In this document: in pieces, positions 1 to 7,497 of the stretch
Numbering within the stretch: position 1 is the first letter of the stretch
Layout: each line of letters begins with the position of its first letter
NCBI GenBank assembly: GCA_023391335.1
Contig: JAEWBG010000050.1
Coordinates: 1-22,998 of the forward strand
Origin: Pseudomonadota bacterium
GTDB lineage: Bacteria > Pseudomonadota > Gammaproteobacteria > Steroidobacterales > Steroidobacteraceae
Length of the DNA: 22,998 nucleotides
Reading direction: 5' to 3'
Position numbers and translations under genes: made by a program
The notes under the pieces: generated by a model
What the model was told of the DNA's origin: nothing
The model's database searches: none
What the model saw: only the letters and a program-made list of their open reading frames with translations

Positions 1-519
<519 letters not shown>

Positions 520-689
520 ATAACACCCAATCAGCTTGGGTGTGCTTCGAAGCCGATGCACGGCTTTGAAGTGTTGAAACTCAATGTGACATTGATTCAA
601 TCGATATTCGTTGAATCGAAATGTTGTCGAAACAACTCCGAATTCAGGTGCAGCTGATGAGAAGTCATCGGCTGCTACGTGAGCCAGTT
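520..689 (+). other. 23S-5S spacer with processing hairpins
   Basis: This 170-base spacer contains no tRNA. It holds several inverted repeats: ACACCCAA/TTGGGTGT (523-530 with 536-543), TTCGAAGCCG pairing with one mismatch to CGGCTTTGAA (about 546-570), CAATGT/ACATTG near 583-595, and GATTCAA/TTGAATC near 594-617. Stems next to mature rRNA ends are usual sites for RNase III and RNase E processing; that role is inferred here. Confidence 0.6.
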
Positions 690-808
690 TGCCTGGCGGC
701 CAAAGCGAGTGGGAACCACCCGATCCCTTTTCGAACTCGGAAGTGAAAACGCTCTGCGCCGATGGTAGTGTGCCCTTCGGGCATGCAAGAGTAGGTCACT
801 GCCAGGCT
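690..808 (+). rRNA. rrf: 5S ribosomal RNA
   Basis: A complete 5S rRNA. The terminal helix is formed by TGCCTGGC at 690-697 and GCCAGGC at 801-807. The internal conserved blocks CGAACTCGGAAGTGAAA and GCGCCGATGGTAGTGTG, and the arm GCATGCAAGAGTAGG, are all present. The length of about 119 nt is normal. The exact ends could move by one or two bases. Confidence 0.96.
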
Positions 809-822
809 CTTAAATAAAGACG

Positions 823-856
823 AAGCCCCGCTGGAGAATATCCAGTGGGGCTTTTT
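823..856 (+). terminator. Rho-independent terminator of the rRNA operon
   Basis: A 13-bp stem is formed by AAGCCCCGCTGGA (823-835) and TCCAGTGGGGCTT (841-853), with one G-U pair and a 5-nt loop. It runs directly into a T-tract at 852-856. It lies 15 bases after the 5S gene and ends the rRNA operon. Confidence 0.93.
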
Positions 857-892
857 CCGTTTGGAATTGGAAGTCCTCGTCGAGGTGCTTCG

Positions 893-1084
893 ATGAATAA
901 CGTTGCAAGGCGCCAACTAGTCAAAGCCCGAGTCATTGATGTGTCTGTCGCAAAGACGACCGTTAATGAGTCACGTCGTCGTCGCAATGAGGCGGCCATG
1001 AAGCTTCGAAAGGAGCTTGCCGCTCTTCAGTTTTCCAATAGAGCCGCAGACGTCGTTTCCTACTCACGTCACGCTCTAGGTTGA
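893..1084 (+). CDS. Possible small basic protein, unknown
   Basis: A 63-residue frame with an ATG at 893 preceded by GAGGTG seven bases upstream, a reasonable ribosome binding site. The frame extends to a GTG at 845, but that lies inside the rRNA terminator, so the ATG is the only plausible start. The product is basic, with an Arg-rich run (residues about 28-32, SRRRRNE) followed by a potentially helical stretch (EAAMKLRKELAAL). I recognise no family. The gap between a terminator and a converging gene could hold such a frame by chance, so it may not be expressed. Confidence 0.3.
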   Translation: MNNVARRQLVKARVIDVSVAKTTVNESRRRRNEAAMKLRKELAALQFSNRAADVVSYSRHALG

Positions 1085-1396
1085 GCAAATCGTCATCTCT
1101 CTATTTCGCGATTGAATCCGTGCGTCTGTACGGTGGCTCGTGAGTAGTTGCCACCCAAAGGTCATTGCACTTGGCGCGACTGTTCTGAGTGCACTTCGAC
1201 ACTTGGCGTCCAAGAGAGATCTGGATTAGCTGTTGCGAGCGTCTTTCTTGAGAGTTGGCTAGTCCATTCTGCCGGTTGGTCGGCAGCAACCCCTTTATTG
1301 TTTTCGTCTGGCGGGTGCTGAGTACCGGAGCCGGAACAAGACGAGCAGCATCTTGGCTACTCCGATGAAGGTGGGGCGCGATTTGTACGAGCGTCA
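1085..1396. other. Intergenic stretch, nothing convincing
   Basis: About 310 bases between the small ORF and the end of dnaE2. I looked for a terminator for dnaE2 on the minus strand and found no stem followed by a T-run. The only hairpins are weak, such as GCCG/CGGC at 1271-1284. A minus-strand open frame entering from dnaE2 crosses this stretch, but it looks like a shadow frame. Confidence 0.5.
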
Positions 1397-4300
1397 TCAA
1401 TGAAAATCGCGAGAGTTGCGGGGAATCGATCGCGCCAAGTGCGAATAGTCTTCTACCTGTTTTGCGACGATGTGGATGATGCCTTCTTGATTCTGAAGTT
1501 CGCCGATCACTAACATCAGCGTTGTACCTAAGATTTTGCGTCGATAAGCATCGAAGATCGCCGGCCAGAAGATGATATTGTTGATACCTGTCTCGTCTTC
1601 CAAGGATCCGAAGATCACGCCTTTGGCGGTTTGCGGATGCTGAAGATGTGTGACTAAACCCGCCACGCACACCACACTCCCATTTTTGGCTTTATCCAAA
1701 TCTTTTCGTCTCACCGCGCCTAGTTCGCGAAGCCGGTTTCTCAACAACGCCAGCGGATGCAGGCCGGTGCTGAGCCGTAGCTGCTGATAATCGCGCAATA
1801 CTTCTTCCCATTCCGAAGGTTTCGGTAGCTCCGGTTGCTCTCTTTCTCTTGGCGCAGCCGATTTGAGCATGTTCGGAAGTTGCTCTACGCCAATCGCATT
1901 CCAGAATGCCAGATTGCGATTGGCTTCTAAGCTTCTCAATGCGCCGCAGGTCGCCAAAGCTTGCATTGCACGCTGAGACAAAGCGCTTCTTTGGGCCAAA
2001 TCTAGAATTGAACTAAAGGATGTTTGTTTGCGAGCCGCAACGACTCTCCGTGCTTCCTGCTCACGTAAGTTCTTCACCAAACGCATTCCCAATCGAATTG
2101 CGTGTTGTCCTTTTGTATCGAGTTCAAGTGTGCAGTCATATTCGCTGGCGAGCACATCGACTGGTAAAACGTTGACCTCTTGCCGCTTGGCCTGCTCGAG
2201 CAACTGCGCTGGCTGATAGAAGCCCATGGGTTGGCTGTTGATCATCGCCGCAAAAAAAGCGGCAGCGCGGTGCCGCTTCAACCATGCTGACATGTAGGCA
2301 AGATTGGCGAAGGACGCTGAGTGTGACTCGGGGAAACCATATTCGCCGAATCCTTCGATTTGTTTGTAGATCTGTTGTGCAAACTCCTCTGTGTAGCCTT
2401 GCTTCAGCATGCCTTTCAATAGCTTCTCGCGATAAAGATTCATTTTCCCACTGCGATGCCATGCGCCCATCGCACGTCGTAACGCATCGGCTTCACCGGG
2501 AGAAAATCCGGCAGCAACAATGGCAATCTGCATCACCTGTTCTTGGAAGATCGCTACGCCTCGTGTGCGCCTGAGTACAGGCTTCAGGGCCTCGCTCGGA
2601 TACTTGATGTCTTCCTCTTTCATATTGCGTCGCGCGAGGTAGGGATGAACCATGCCACCTGCGATCGGACCTGGACGTACGATTGCGATTTCAATCACCA
2701 AGTCGTAGTACTTTCTTGGCTGAAGGCGCGGCAGCATGCTCATTTGTGCGCGCGATTCGATCTGAAACACGCCGATCGTATCCGCATGACAAATCATCTC
2801 GTAAGTCTCCGGATCCTCTTCCGGAATTTGATCCATTCGGATCGGGTCGCATCCTGCTGTCGCTAGTAAGTCGAAAGTACGTCGCAAGGCCGTCAACATG
2901 CCAAGAGCCAAGATATCTACCTTGAGAAGCCCTAAAGACTCGAGATCATTCTTGTCCCATTGAATGATCGTGCGGTTCGGCATTGCTGCATTTTCAGTCG
3001 GTACTAGCTCGCTGATCGGCTCCTCTGCAATTACAAAACCGCCTACATGTTGCGAAAGGTGACGAGGAAAATCCTGCAACTCTTTAACTAGAGCGCAGAG
3101 TTTCTGAACGACATCCCCCTCTAACTGCAGTCCCTGATTGCTGAGACTCTCTCGGAATACTACCCAGTTGTCCCAATATGCTTGGGACTTCGCTAGACGA
3201 TCTATGACATCGACCCCCAGTCCGAGAGCTTTTCCAACATCGCGAATAGCGCTCTTTGGACGGTACGTGATAACCGTCGCGGCAATTGCGGCCCGATTGC
3301 GACCGTACTTCGTATATACGTATTGAATTACCTCCTCTCGACGCTCGTGTTCGAAGTCCACGTCGATATCCGGCGGTTCGTTTCTCTCTTCACTCAAGAA
3401 GCGTTCAAATAACACTTCAATCTTTTCCGGGCTCACCTCCGTGATCTCAAGCGCATAACAAATTACGGAATTGGCGGCCGAGCCTCGGCCCTGACAGAGG
3501 ATCGGCTTGTCTCGCGTGCGAGCCCAGTTGACGATGTCTTGAACGGTGAGGAAGAAGTGCTCGTATTTCAGCTTGGCGACTAAAGCGAGCTCTTTCTCGA
3601 CGGTATCGCGAACCTTCTGCGGTGTTCCTAGCGGCCAGCGCTTGCTGAGGCCTTGTTCCACAAGTTCTCGCAAATGCTGAGTCGCACTTTTGCCTTCTGG
3701 CACTAGCTCTCTTGGATAGTGATATTTCAAACTTCCAAGCGAGAACTCGCACCGCTCCGCGATGCGAATGGTTTCTTCCAGCGACTGCTTTGGATAAATC
3801 GCATAAAGCTCTTCATAAGTACGAAGATGCCGTTCGCCATTGGGAAATAAGCGATGCCCGGCTTGTGCGAGCGTGCATCGATGACGGATAGCCGTCATCG
3901 TATCTTGAATCGCGCGACGCTCGCGGATATGCATGTGAACATCGCCGGTAGCGACCAGCGGAAGACCCGTTTGATCGGAAAGGCGATTCAATTGATTTAA
4001 CCGCGCGGCATCGTTTGCGCCACGATGTAACTCAAGAGCAATCCAACTGCGATGCGGAAATAGATTGCCTACCCATCGGGCGATCGATATCCGCGGATCT
4101 TTGGGGGGAATCCATAACGCAAGACACTCGTCCACATCCATGAAGTCCGCGCGTGACAATTGATATTCGCCTTTGGGGGATCTGCGCCTACCTGTGGTAA
4201 TCAGTCGGCAAATCTGTGCATACGCTTTCTGAGTCGGCGCCAGCAGCACGATGTGCAGATCGTCGGTTGTTTTGAATTCTGCGCCGACAATTAACTTCAT

Positions 4301-4474
4301 GCCGCATTCTTTGGCAGCATCGTGGGCACGTACGACTCCGGCCATCGAACATTCATCCGTAAGCGCTAGTGCCGAATAGCCAAGCTCTTTGGCGCGATAG
4401 ATCAACTCTCCTGGGTGCGAAGCCCCGCGCAGGAATGTGAAATTACTGACGCAATGAAGCTCTGCGTAGCTCAC
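1397..4474 (-). CDS. dnaE2: Error-prone DNA polymerase DnaE2/ImuC
   Basis: A C-family DNA polymerase alpha-subunit paralogue that performs SOS-induced translesion synthesis together with ImuA and ImuB. The start is most likely GTG at 4474, where GTGA overlaps the imuB stop by four bases; the frame also has a TTG at 4480. From the GTG the product is 1025 residues, normal for DnaE2. It has an N-terminal PHP domain (about 1-210, opening MSYAELHCVSNFTFLRG), a palm with PPDIDVDF giving Asp371 and Asp373, and a third Asp in LLKVDILALG at about 520. These match the three catalytic acidic residues of DnaE. A helix-hairpin-helix region and a C-terminal OB fold (about 930-1010) follow, and the protein ends in SRDFH as the family does. 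It looks intact. It is the last gene of the lexA-imuA-imuB-dnaE2 unit and is presumably translated by coupling to imuB. Confidence 0.97.
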   Translation of the reverse strand: MSYAELHCVSNFTFLRGASHPGELIYRAKELGYSALALTDECSMAGVVRAHDAAKECGMKLIVGAEFKTTDDLHIVLLAPTQKAYAQICRLITTGRRRSPKGEYQLSRADFMDVDECLALWIPPKDPRISIARWVGNLFPHRSWIALELHRGANDAARLNQLNRLSDQTGLPLVATGDVHMHIRERRAIQDTMTAIRHRCTLAQAGHRLFPNGERHLRTYEELYAIYPKQSLEETIRIAERCEFSLGSLKYHYPRELVPEGKSATQHLRELVEQGLSKRWPLGTPQKVRDTVEKELALVAKLKYEHFFLTVQDIVNWARTRDKPILCQGRGSAANSVICYALEITEVSPEKIEVLFERFLSEERNEPPDIDVDFEHERREEVIQYVYTKYGRNRAAIAATVITYRPKSAIRDVGKALGLGVDVIDRLAKSQAYWDNWVVFRESLSNQGLQLEGDVVQKLCALVKELQDFPRHLSQHVGGFVIAEEPISELVPTENAAMPNRTIIQWDKNDLESLGLLKVDILALGMLTALRRTFDLLATAGCDPIRMDQIPEEDPETYEMICHADTIGVFQIESRAQMSMLPRLQPRKYYDLVIEIAIVRPGPIAGGMVHPYLARRNMKEEDIKYPSEALKPVLRRTRGVAIFQEQVMQIAIVAAGFSPGEADALRRAMGAWHRSGKMNLYREKLLKGMLKQGYTEEFAQQIYKQIEGFGEYGFPESHSASFANLAYMSAWLKRHRAAAFFAAMINSQPMGFYQPAQLLEQAKRQEVNVLPVDVLASEYDCTLELDTKGQHAIRLGMRLVKNLREQEARRVVAARKQTSFSSILDLAQRSALSQRAMQALATCGALRSLEANRNLAFWNAIGVEQLPNMLKSAAPREREQPELPKPSEWEEVLRDYQQLRLSTGLHPLALLRNRLRELGAVRRKDLDKAKNGSVVCVAGLVTHLQHPQTAKGVIFGSLEDETGINNIIFWPAIFDAYRRKILGTTLMLVIGELQNQEGIIHIVAKQVEDYSHLARSIPRNSRDFH

Positions 4475-5919
4475 GACCAAAATCCATGCAAAAACCAGCC
4501 GTCTTCATTCGATAGATCGCGGTAGACCCACCAATCGCTCCCCTGGGCTGTGCGCACGATGTAGTAATCGCGTTGAATGTCGCCGCTGTCCCACCAGCCA
4601 CCTTCGATGCGTTCTGGGCCAGATGCAATTTGAGGGATAGCGGAAAAATGCAGAGGCTTGGGTTCCGGCAGTAACCACAATGGCCGATCAGCAAAGTGAA
4701 AGGAGTTCTCCGGAACTTTACCTTCACTTCCAGGATGCACAGCCCAGCTAGCTTCGGGTCGATGATCTGCGACGACTTTCAATCGATGGACATGTTCTTG
4801 TCCAAGTCTCGCTACGATGCGATCAAGGGTATGAGAGAACTCTTCGGCTTGTTGAACCGCACTGCTCAATAGATCGGTTTGCAATCCAGTGGGAGTGGAA
4901 AAGTGCTCCGCAAGCAGATGTACTTCTGTAGTGGGTGATGCAAGCGCAGTTCTTTCCAATTGCTCGCGCACCAGCGCAAAGAACCGATCTACATTGCGAT
5001 CAGGCACTGAGAGTCCTACACGCATCTCAGTGGGGGGCTGGTCGCGATGCAATAGAATGATCGTGAATTGCTGAACGCTGGTATCGCGAGCACGCATAAA
5101 TCCCACGAATTCTCGAAGCATGCGTCGCAACGGGAACAATAAACTTTCCGTGCTGCGAATCTCGAAATCAAATTCCAATTTCGCATGGTATTTGTCTGGC
5201 AATCTAAACGTAGGACGAGGGTCGGGTCGATCGCCTTTCAAACGATTCAAAAATTCTGGAAGAGCAGGTCCAAATCGCCTCGCCAACCCATCGTGTGGCA
5301 ATTCGAACAGCAGCCCGATTGTGCGAACACCAGAAGCATGCAAGTACCTCGTGATTTGCGGCGCGAGTAGCAGCTTCGGCAGCGGTAGGTGTCGAATGCG
5401 CATCAAGAGCGCATGTGGCGTTGTGATCGCTATGCGGATTTCGGAGCGGGCAAGCAAGGCGGCGCCTTCGAGGGTGGGCCCGATTCCCAATAAATACGTG
5501 TACTGCAATTGCCGTAATTCATATTCAAAGTGCTCCAAGAGTTTGCGAAAGCCGCCAAACAACTTGAGGCTGGCGCCAATCTCAAGCCATATGCACGCAG
5601 ACTGCGCATGTCTGAGCTCTTGAGAAATCTCGCCGCAAATAACTTGGCTACTGAATTGGTAGGCCCAGCCAGATAAACGCAACAATGCAGCGTATTCAGA
5701 TGCTCGTTTGCGTTCGAGCATGCGGACCTGCGGCAACATCGCAAGCGCAGTGGTGTAGTTCATCCCTGATTTAAGTCCGACTTCTTGTGCTGCGGAGTTG
5801 CAACAGAGTACCCAACGCGTATTGCCTTCACATTCGGTGACAACGATCGGTTGCGTATCGTTTTCGGGGCATAAGGCCTCCAAAGGCAACTGAGGTAGCG
5901 TGATACAAAGCCACAACAT
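4471..5919 (-). CDS. imuB: ImuB, Y-family polymerase-like mutagenesis protein
   Basis: A 482-residue catalytically inactive relative of Y-family polymerases. In known systems it links DnaE2 and ImuA to the sliding clamp. The usual N-terminal metal-binding Asp is absent (MLWLCITLPQLPLEAL), and the SxDE position reads WLEIGASLKLFGG (about 111-123), as expected for ImuB. The C-terminal signature is present: RPLWLLPEPKPL, then WWDSGDIQRDYYIVR and a final WFLHGFW. The likely clamp-binding peptide is QTDLL at 347-351, weaker than the usual QLxLF. Its ATG is 5 bases after the imuA stop, and its TGA overlaps the dnaE2 GTG start, so the three genes should be translated as a coupled unit. Confidence 0.95.
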   Translation of the reverse strand: MLWLCITLPQLPLEALCPENDTQPIVVTECEGNTRWVLCCNSAAQEVGLKSGMNYTTALAMLPQVRMLERKRASEYAALLRLSGWAYQFSSQVICGEISQELRHAQSACIWLEIGASLKLFGGFRKLLEHFEYELRQLQYTYLLGIGPTLEGAALLARSEIRIAITTPHALLMRIRHLPLPKLLLAPQITRYLHASGVRTIGLLFELPHDGLARRFGPALPEFLNRLKGDRPDPRPTFRLPDKYHAKLEFDFEIRSTESLLFPLRRMLREFVGFMRARDTSVQQFTIILLHRDQPPTEMRVGLSVPDRNVDRFFALVREQLERTALASPTTEVHLLAEHFSTPTGLQTDLLSSAVQQAEEFSHTLDRIVARLGQEHVHRLKVVADHRPEASWAVHPGSEGKVPENSFHFADRPLWLLPEPKPLHFSAIPQIASGPERIEGGWWDSGDIQRDYYIVRTAQGSDWWVYRDLSNEDGWFLHGFWS

Positions 5920-5924
5920 AATGA

Positions 5925-6698
5925 CTAGCGAATAGGCCGCTCACGGCTCCCTGCCTCCCGCAGCATTGGCACATCCATGTGCGGCACGGATAGCGAATAG
6001 TCAGAACATTCATTAACTGTTGTTTTGTTCTTGGTCGCCTGAGTTTGAAAAACGGTGCTCACTGAGTTGTCGCTATCGATGCATTTCTTCTCTTCAATCT
6101 CAATCTTCATCCCCGCGCGTGTGCCCCGGCACTTCAAAAGATGGATTTCTAGTGAATGTTGAGCCGTCTTCTGCAGACACAGCCGTACTGCAGCGGGGGA
6201 TGTTTCGCGAGCTGCATGTGGCGATCGATAAACGAACCCGATGCTTGCGCCAGTTTCAGCGGCAAGTTGCAGACGGCGAATTTCACGATCCACCAGAGCA
6301 GTAGGCCAGGCGAGAACCGCACCGAACGATTTGCAACGAAGCGTTTGCTCGACGCACCACAAAACATCTTTCGAATTCTGTGCGTTGATAACCCATAAGC
6401 GTTCTAAGCGAACCCCCTGCTGGCTTAATGCAGGTGCAAACGGGATGAAGGGAGGAGAAATAAACGCGATGTTCCGTTCGCTTTGTGAGATGCGCGCGAG
6501 CGTCGGCATCAGCAAACTCAGCTCGCCAATGCCTGTTTGATTCGGCATTAATTCGATAATTGTGCCGCTATGCCATCCTCCGCCCGGGAGTGCGGCATCT
6601 AATGGGGAGCAGCCGGTAGGAGTGATTTCCCTCGGCGTGTGCTCGATGCCGGAGCGACACAGTTGTGTCAATTGCTGCAGCATGTCCGCACGATTCAT
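5925..6698 (-). CDS. imuA: ImuA, RecA/SulA-like mutagenesis cassette protein
   Basis: A 257-residue protein of the ImuA family, RecA-related and needed for DnaE2/ImuB-dependent mutagenesis. The family start is visible: LPGGGWHSGTIIELMPNQTGIGELSLLMP (about 38-66) is the RecA-like P-loop region, with no canonical GxxxxGK[ST] motif. The core continues to about residue 190 (IHLLKCRGTRAG). The last 65 or so residues are polar, rich in Lys, Glu, Thr and Ser, and unlike anything I recognise. The start lies 21 bases after the lexA stop and has only a weak ribosome binding site, which suggests coupling to lexA translation. Confidence 0.9.
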   Translation of the reverse strand: MNRADMLQQLTQLCRSGIEHTPREITPTGCSPLDAALPGGGWHSGTIIELMPNQTGIGELSLLMPTLARISQSERNIAFISPPFIPFAPALSQQGVRLERLWVINAQNSKDVLWCVEQTLRCKSFGAVLAWPTALVDREIRRLQLAAETGASIGFVYRSPHAARETSPAAVRLCLQKTAQHSLEIHLLKCRGTRAGMKIEIEEKKCIDSDNSVSTVFQTQATKNKTTVNECSDYSLSVPHMDVPMLREAGSRERPIR

Positions 6699-6719
6699 AG
6701 CGCATCACCAAACAGGATT

Positions 6720-7382
6720 TCATCGGATCCGCGCAAGCTCCCTACGAACCACGCCCACTGCCAGTCCTTCGATAGTGAGTTCCTTCGAATGTAGATCGAC
6801 CTCGATAGGTTTGAATTCCGGATTGGCGGGCTCAAGCCGGACTGTCGAGCCTTCGCGCCGGTAGTACTTCACCGTTGCTTCATCGCCTAGACGAGCTACG
6901 ACGATTTGACCATTTCGTACTTGAGTGGTGCGATGAACGGCAAGTAAGTCGCGATCGAGAATGTCGGCATCTCTCATGCTGTCGCCACGCACTCTCAATA
7001 AGAAATCGGCGCGAGGTTTGAACAAGCTCGGATCGATGCGGACTCGCTCTTCGATATTGCCGGTCGCGAGCATGGGAGAGCCGGCAGCAATCCGGCCTAG
7101 CAGCGGCAGAGTGTCATCTTCAGCATTCGAGCTGCTTTGTAACGCCGGCTCGCGCAGACGAATGCCGCGTGAGATTCCTGAAATCAGTTCGATCGCACCC
7201 TTGGTTTCTAGAGCGCGCAGGTGCTGATCGATGCCTTGTCGATTTTTTAGACCAAGGCCTTCCGCAATTTCACCACGAGTGGGAGGGCTATGATGTTCGC
7301 GGATAAAGGCTCGAATGAAATCGAGCACTTCCAATTGCTTAGGACTTAGCGGGGAAGAGGGAGATGACGCGGGCGCAGGCAT
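6720..7382 (-). CDS. lexA: LexA-type SOS repressor heading the imu cassette
   Basis: A 220-residue self-cleaving repressor. The N-terminal winged helix (about 10-75) reads PPTRGEIAEGLGLKNRQGIDQHLRAL and then the wing SGISRGIRL. The cleavage site is Ala100-Gly101 in GRIAAGSP. The catalytic pair is Ser135 (VRGDSMRDAD) and Lys172 (EATVKYYRR), so RecA-stimulated self-cleavage should work. The recognition helix differs clearly from E. coli LexA (FRSPNAAEEHLKAL), which fits a different operator. Position at the head of imuA-imuB-dnaE2 resembles the LexA2 arrangement known from Pseudomonas and Xanthomonas. The ATG abuts a perfect inverted repeat, so the gene is probably autoregulated. Whether the genome has a second lexA cannot be seen here. 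Confidence 0.96.
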   Translation of the reverse strand: MPAPASSPSSPLSPKQLEVLDFIRAFIREHHSPPTRGEIAEGLGLKNRQGIDQHLRALETKGAIELISGISRGIRLREPALQSSSNAEDDTLPLLGRIAAGSPMLATGNIEERVRIDPSLFKPRADFLLRVRGDSMRDADILDRDLLAVHRTTQVRNGQIVVARLGDEATVKYYRREGSTVRLEPANPEFKPIEVDLHSKELTIEGLAVGVVRRELARIR

Positions 7383-7416
7383 AAGTGGGTACCAGACGTA
7401 TGTCTGGTACCCACTT
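7383..7416 (-). promoter_or_regulatory. Perfect inverted repeat, candidate LexA operator
   Basis: The arms AAGTGGGTACCAGAC (7383-7397) and GTCTGGTACCCACTT (7402-7416) are exact reverse complements around a 4-base centre GTAT. The element begins at the base next to the lexA ATG and overlaps the predicted -10 box, so a bound repressor would block transcription. It does not match the SOS boxes I know (CTGT-N8-ACAG, CGAAC-N4-GTTCG, GTTC-N7-GTTC, GTAC-N4-GTGC, TTAG-N6-TACTA). That it is the LexA site is inference from position. Confidence 0.75.
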
Positions 7417-7441
7417 TAAGAGCGTTCAAGGGGCCTGGCAA
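7413..7441 (-). promoter_or_regulatory. Predicted sigma-70 promoter of lexA-imuA-imuB-dnaE2
   Basis: Read on the minus strand, TTGCCA (7441-7436) and TAAAGT (7418-7413) are separated by 17 bases. They match the -35 and -10 consensus at five and four of six positions. Transcription would begin near 7406, inside the inverted repeat, giving a leader of about 24 nt with no clear Shine-Dalgarno sequence. Confidence 0.55.
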
Positions 7442-7497
7442 GTCGGAAATCGTGTCTGCTGAAGGCCCGACTAGTGAGATCACCTACGTGACGCTGT

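Noticed and set aside
520..689. tRNA gene in the 23S-5S spacer
   Set aside because: The inverted repeats do not form a cloverleaf, and no T-loop GTTCRANNC with a matching acceptor stem is seen.
1101..1670. Minus-strand open frame of 189 codons at the end of dnaE2
   Set aside because: Nearly half overlaps dnaE2 in another frame, the product resembles no family and is rich in Arg, Ser and His as shadow frames are, and no ribosome binding site is evident.
5120..5623. Plus-strand open frame of 167 codons
   Set aside because: It is entirely antisense to imuB, whose family features are clear.
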